Positions 63,155 to 64,000 of a DNA stretch of 64,000 nt are shown piece by piece. Position 1 is the first letter of the stretch; each line of letters starts with the position of its first letter. Made by a program: the position numbers and the translations under genes. The stretch is taken from positions 1-64,000 of the forward strand of contig NZ_JAKZAK010000006.1 in assembly GCF_023156385.1 (NCBI RefSeq), written 5' to 3'. The notes under the pieces are model-generated. The model was not told the DNA's origin and ran no database searches. It saw only the letters and a program-made list of their open reading frames with translations. This DNA is from Marinobacter xestospongiae (GTDB taxonomy: Bacteria > Pseudomonadota > Gammaproteobacteria > Pseudomonadales > Oleiphilaceae).

Positions 63155-64000
63155 GTGGTCAGGGTTGTCTGCTCAATCATTCTGATGCTGTCCGTGACGT
63201 TGGTGACCGCCGCACCGTCAACGGATGCTGAGCGCCGGCTGGCGCTGGCGCGATTCAGTGAAGCGGCCGGCGAACCATCGCAGGCCCTGGCCTGGCTGCA
63301 GGGGCTGGCGTCTCCGACCGCCAATCTGGTCCGAGCCAAGGCGCTGCTGGCCAGTGGCCGCCCAGAACACGCTCGCCAACTGCTGGAAGCGCTGACCCGG
63401 GGCGACCGCCACCGTGGCGAAGCCTGGCTATTGCTGGCACGAGAGCAACTGGCGGAGCAGGGTCGGGAGGCGGCCCGTCCGGCACTGCAGAACGCCGCCC
63501 GTCTCAGCCATGGAGCAACCAGGCAGGAAGCCCTGTACCACCTGGCTGACGACTATCTTCAGCTAGGGCAACTGGATCAGGCCGGGCGGGTTCTGGCCAG
63601 CATGGATGATGGCTACTGGGCAGCGATGGGCTATCACAACATCGCCACGGGCTACAGTGACGTTGACAGTACCTCGGCCAGATCCCTGGTGGCGATCCGG
63701 GTGGCGCTGGCGATGCTGGATGGTGATGGCAACCGGCGGCGAGCAGAGGCGCTGCGTGCCGAGCTTCTGCTTAAAGCCGGTTTTCTGGCCTACCAGAGCA
63801 ATGAGTTCCAGAAAGCCACCGGTTTTCTTGACGACGTCCCGCTGAACAGCTTCGCGACCCCTAGAGCCCTGTACCTTCACGGTTTGGCCACCTTCGCCCA
63901 ACGCCATTACCGTGGTGCGATGCAATCCTGGCACCGCGCCCGCAAGTTTCCGCTGGCCTTTTCCGGTTCGGTGGACGCCTGGCTGGGAATGGGGCGCAGC
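63155..64000 (+). CDS. Secreted TPR-repeat protein, 5' part
   Basis: An open frame begins at GTG 63155, with GGAGG 4-5 nt upstream, and continues to the end of the window (282 codons, no stop). It opens with a signal peptide (VVCSIILMLSVTLVTAAPS). The rest is helical repeats of TPR type, for example RLALARFSEAAGEPSQALAWL, EALYHLADDYLQLGQLDQAG and RALYLHGLATFAQRHYRGAM. A periplasmic scaffold role is inferred. It follows the coiled-coil protein gene by 16 nt and is probably co-expressed with it. Truncated by the window edge. Confidence 0.85.
   Translation, partial: MVRVVCSIILMLSVTLVTAAPSTDAERRLALARFSEAAGEPSQALAWLQGLASPTANLVRAKALLASGRPEHARQLLEALTRGDRHRGEAWLLLAREQLAEQGREAARPALQNAARLSHGATRQEALYHLADDYLQLGQLDQAGRVLASMDDGYWAAMGYHNIATGYSDVDSTSARSLVAIRVALAMLDGDGNRRRAEALRAELLLKAGFLAYQSNEFQKATGFLDDVPLNSFATPRALYLHGLATFAQRHYRGAMQSWHRARKFPLAFSGSVDAWLGMGRS

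Overview
The window reads as a high-GC gammaproteobacterial chromosome, most like Marinobacter or a close marine relative. The evidence is the housekeeping order 4.5S RNA - dnaX - ybaB - recR - rnd - ycgL - ycgN, followed by a MoxR/CoxE-like pair, and the overall protein similarity. No phage, insertion sequence, CRISPR array or tRNA was seen.

About three quarters of the window (roughly 1.2-49.4 kb) is one exopolysaccharide locus of the exosortase A (XrtA)/PEP-CTERM type. It opens beside the 3' part of a carB-like gene whose allosteric domain is unusual. An AAA ATPase and a polysaccharide deacetylase run leftward. A long rightward operon (3.5-24.6 kb, mostly 1-8 nt overlaps) encodes the priming sugar transferase, an outer-membrane export lipoprotein, a chain-length protein, a degenerate BY-kinase-like protein, a beta-barrel protein, a second deacetylase, a NodU-type carbamoyltransferase, two GNAT/FemAB proteins, glycosyltransferases, a sulfotransferase, an O-antigen-ligase-like protein, an asparagine-synthase-type amidotransferase, a transglutaminase-like protein and a Wzx flippase.

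A leftward operon (30.2-24.6 kb) makes UDP-ManNAcA (wecB, wecC) and adds a sulfotransferase and two glycosyltransferases. Next come a GT2 and a secreted lyase-like protein on the + strand. A leftward block (41.6-32.9 kb) holds XrtA, a second flippase, a PcRGLX/YetA-like protein, a hexapeptide acyltransferase, a PaaK/CapK-like ligase and a GT2. A PEP-CTERM protein (a candidate XrtA substrate), the TPR lipoprotein PrsT, and the two-component pair PrsK/PrsR follow. The PEP-CTERM gene has a near-consensus sigma-54 promoter, consistent with control by PrsR.

From 49.4 kb the content is cellular: an atypical SDR protein, a PlsC-type acyltransferase, an aldose epimerase, 4.5S RNA, dnaX, ybaB, recR, rnd, ycgL, ycgN, a small membrane protein, a VWA protein with a 47-unit Glu-Pro repeat, a MoxR ATPase with its CoxE-like VWA partner, and two secreted proteins (the last runs off the window).

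Taken together, the locus predicts an anionic, heavily decorated polymer (ManNAcA, sulfate, carbamoyl, acyl groups) co-regulated with a PEP-CTERM surface protein. The most notable departures from the standard XrtA locus are the BY-kinase homologue without its Walker A lysine and Walker B aspartate, the carB-like gene with a diverged effector domain near a carbamoyltransferase, and an orphan minus-strand terminator near 62.3 kb.
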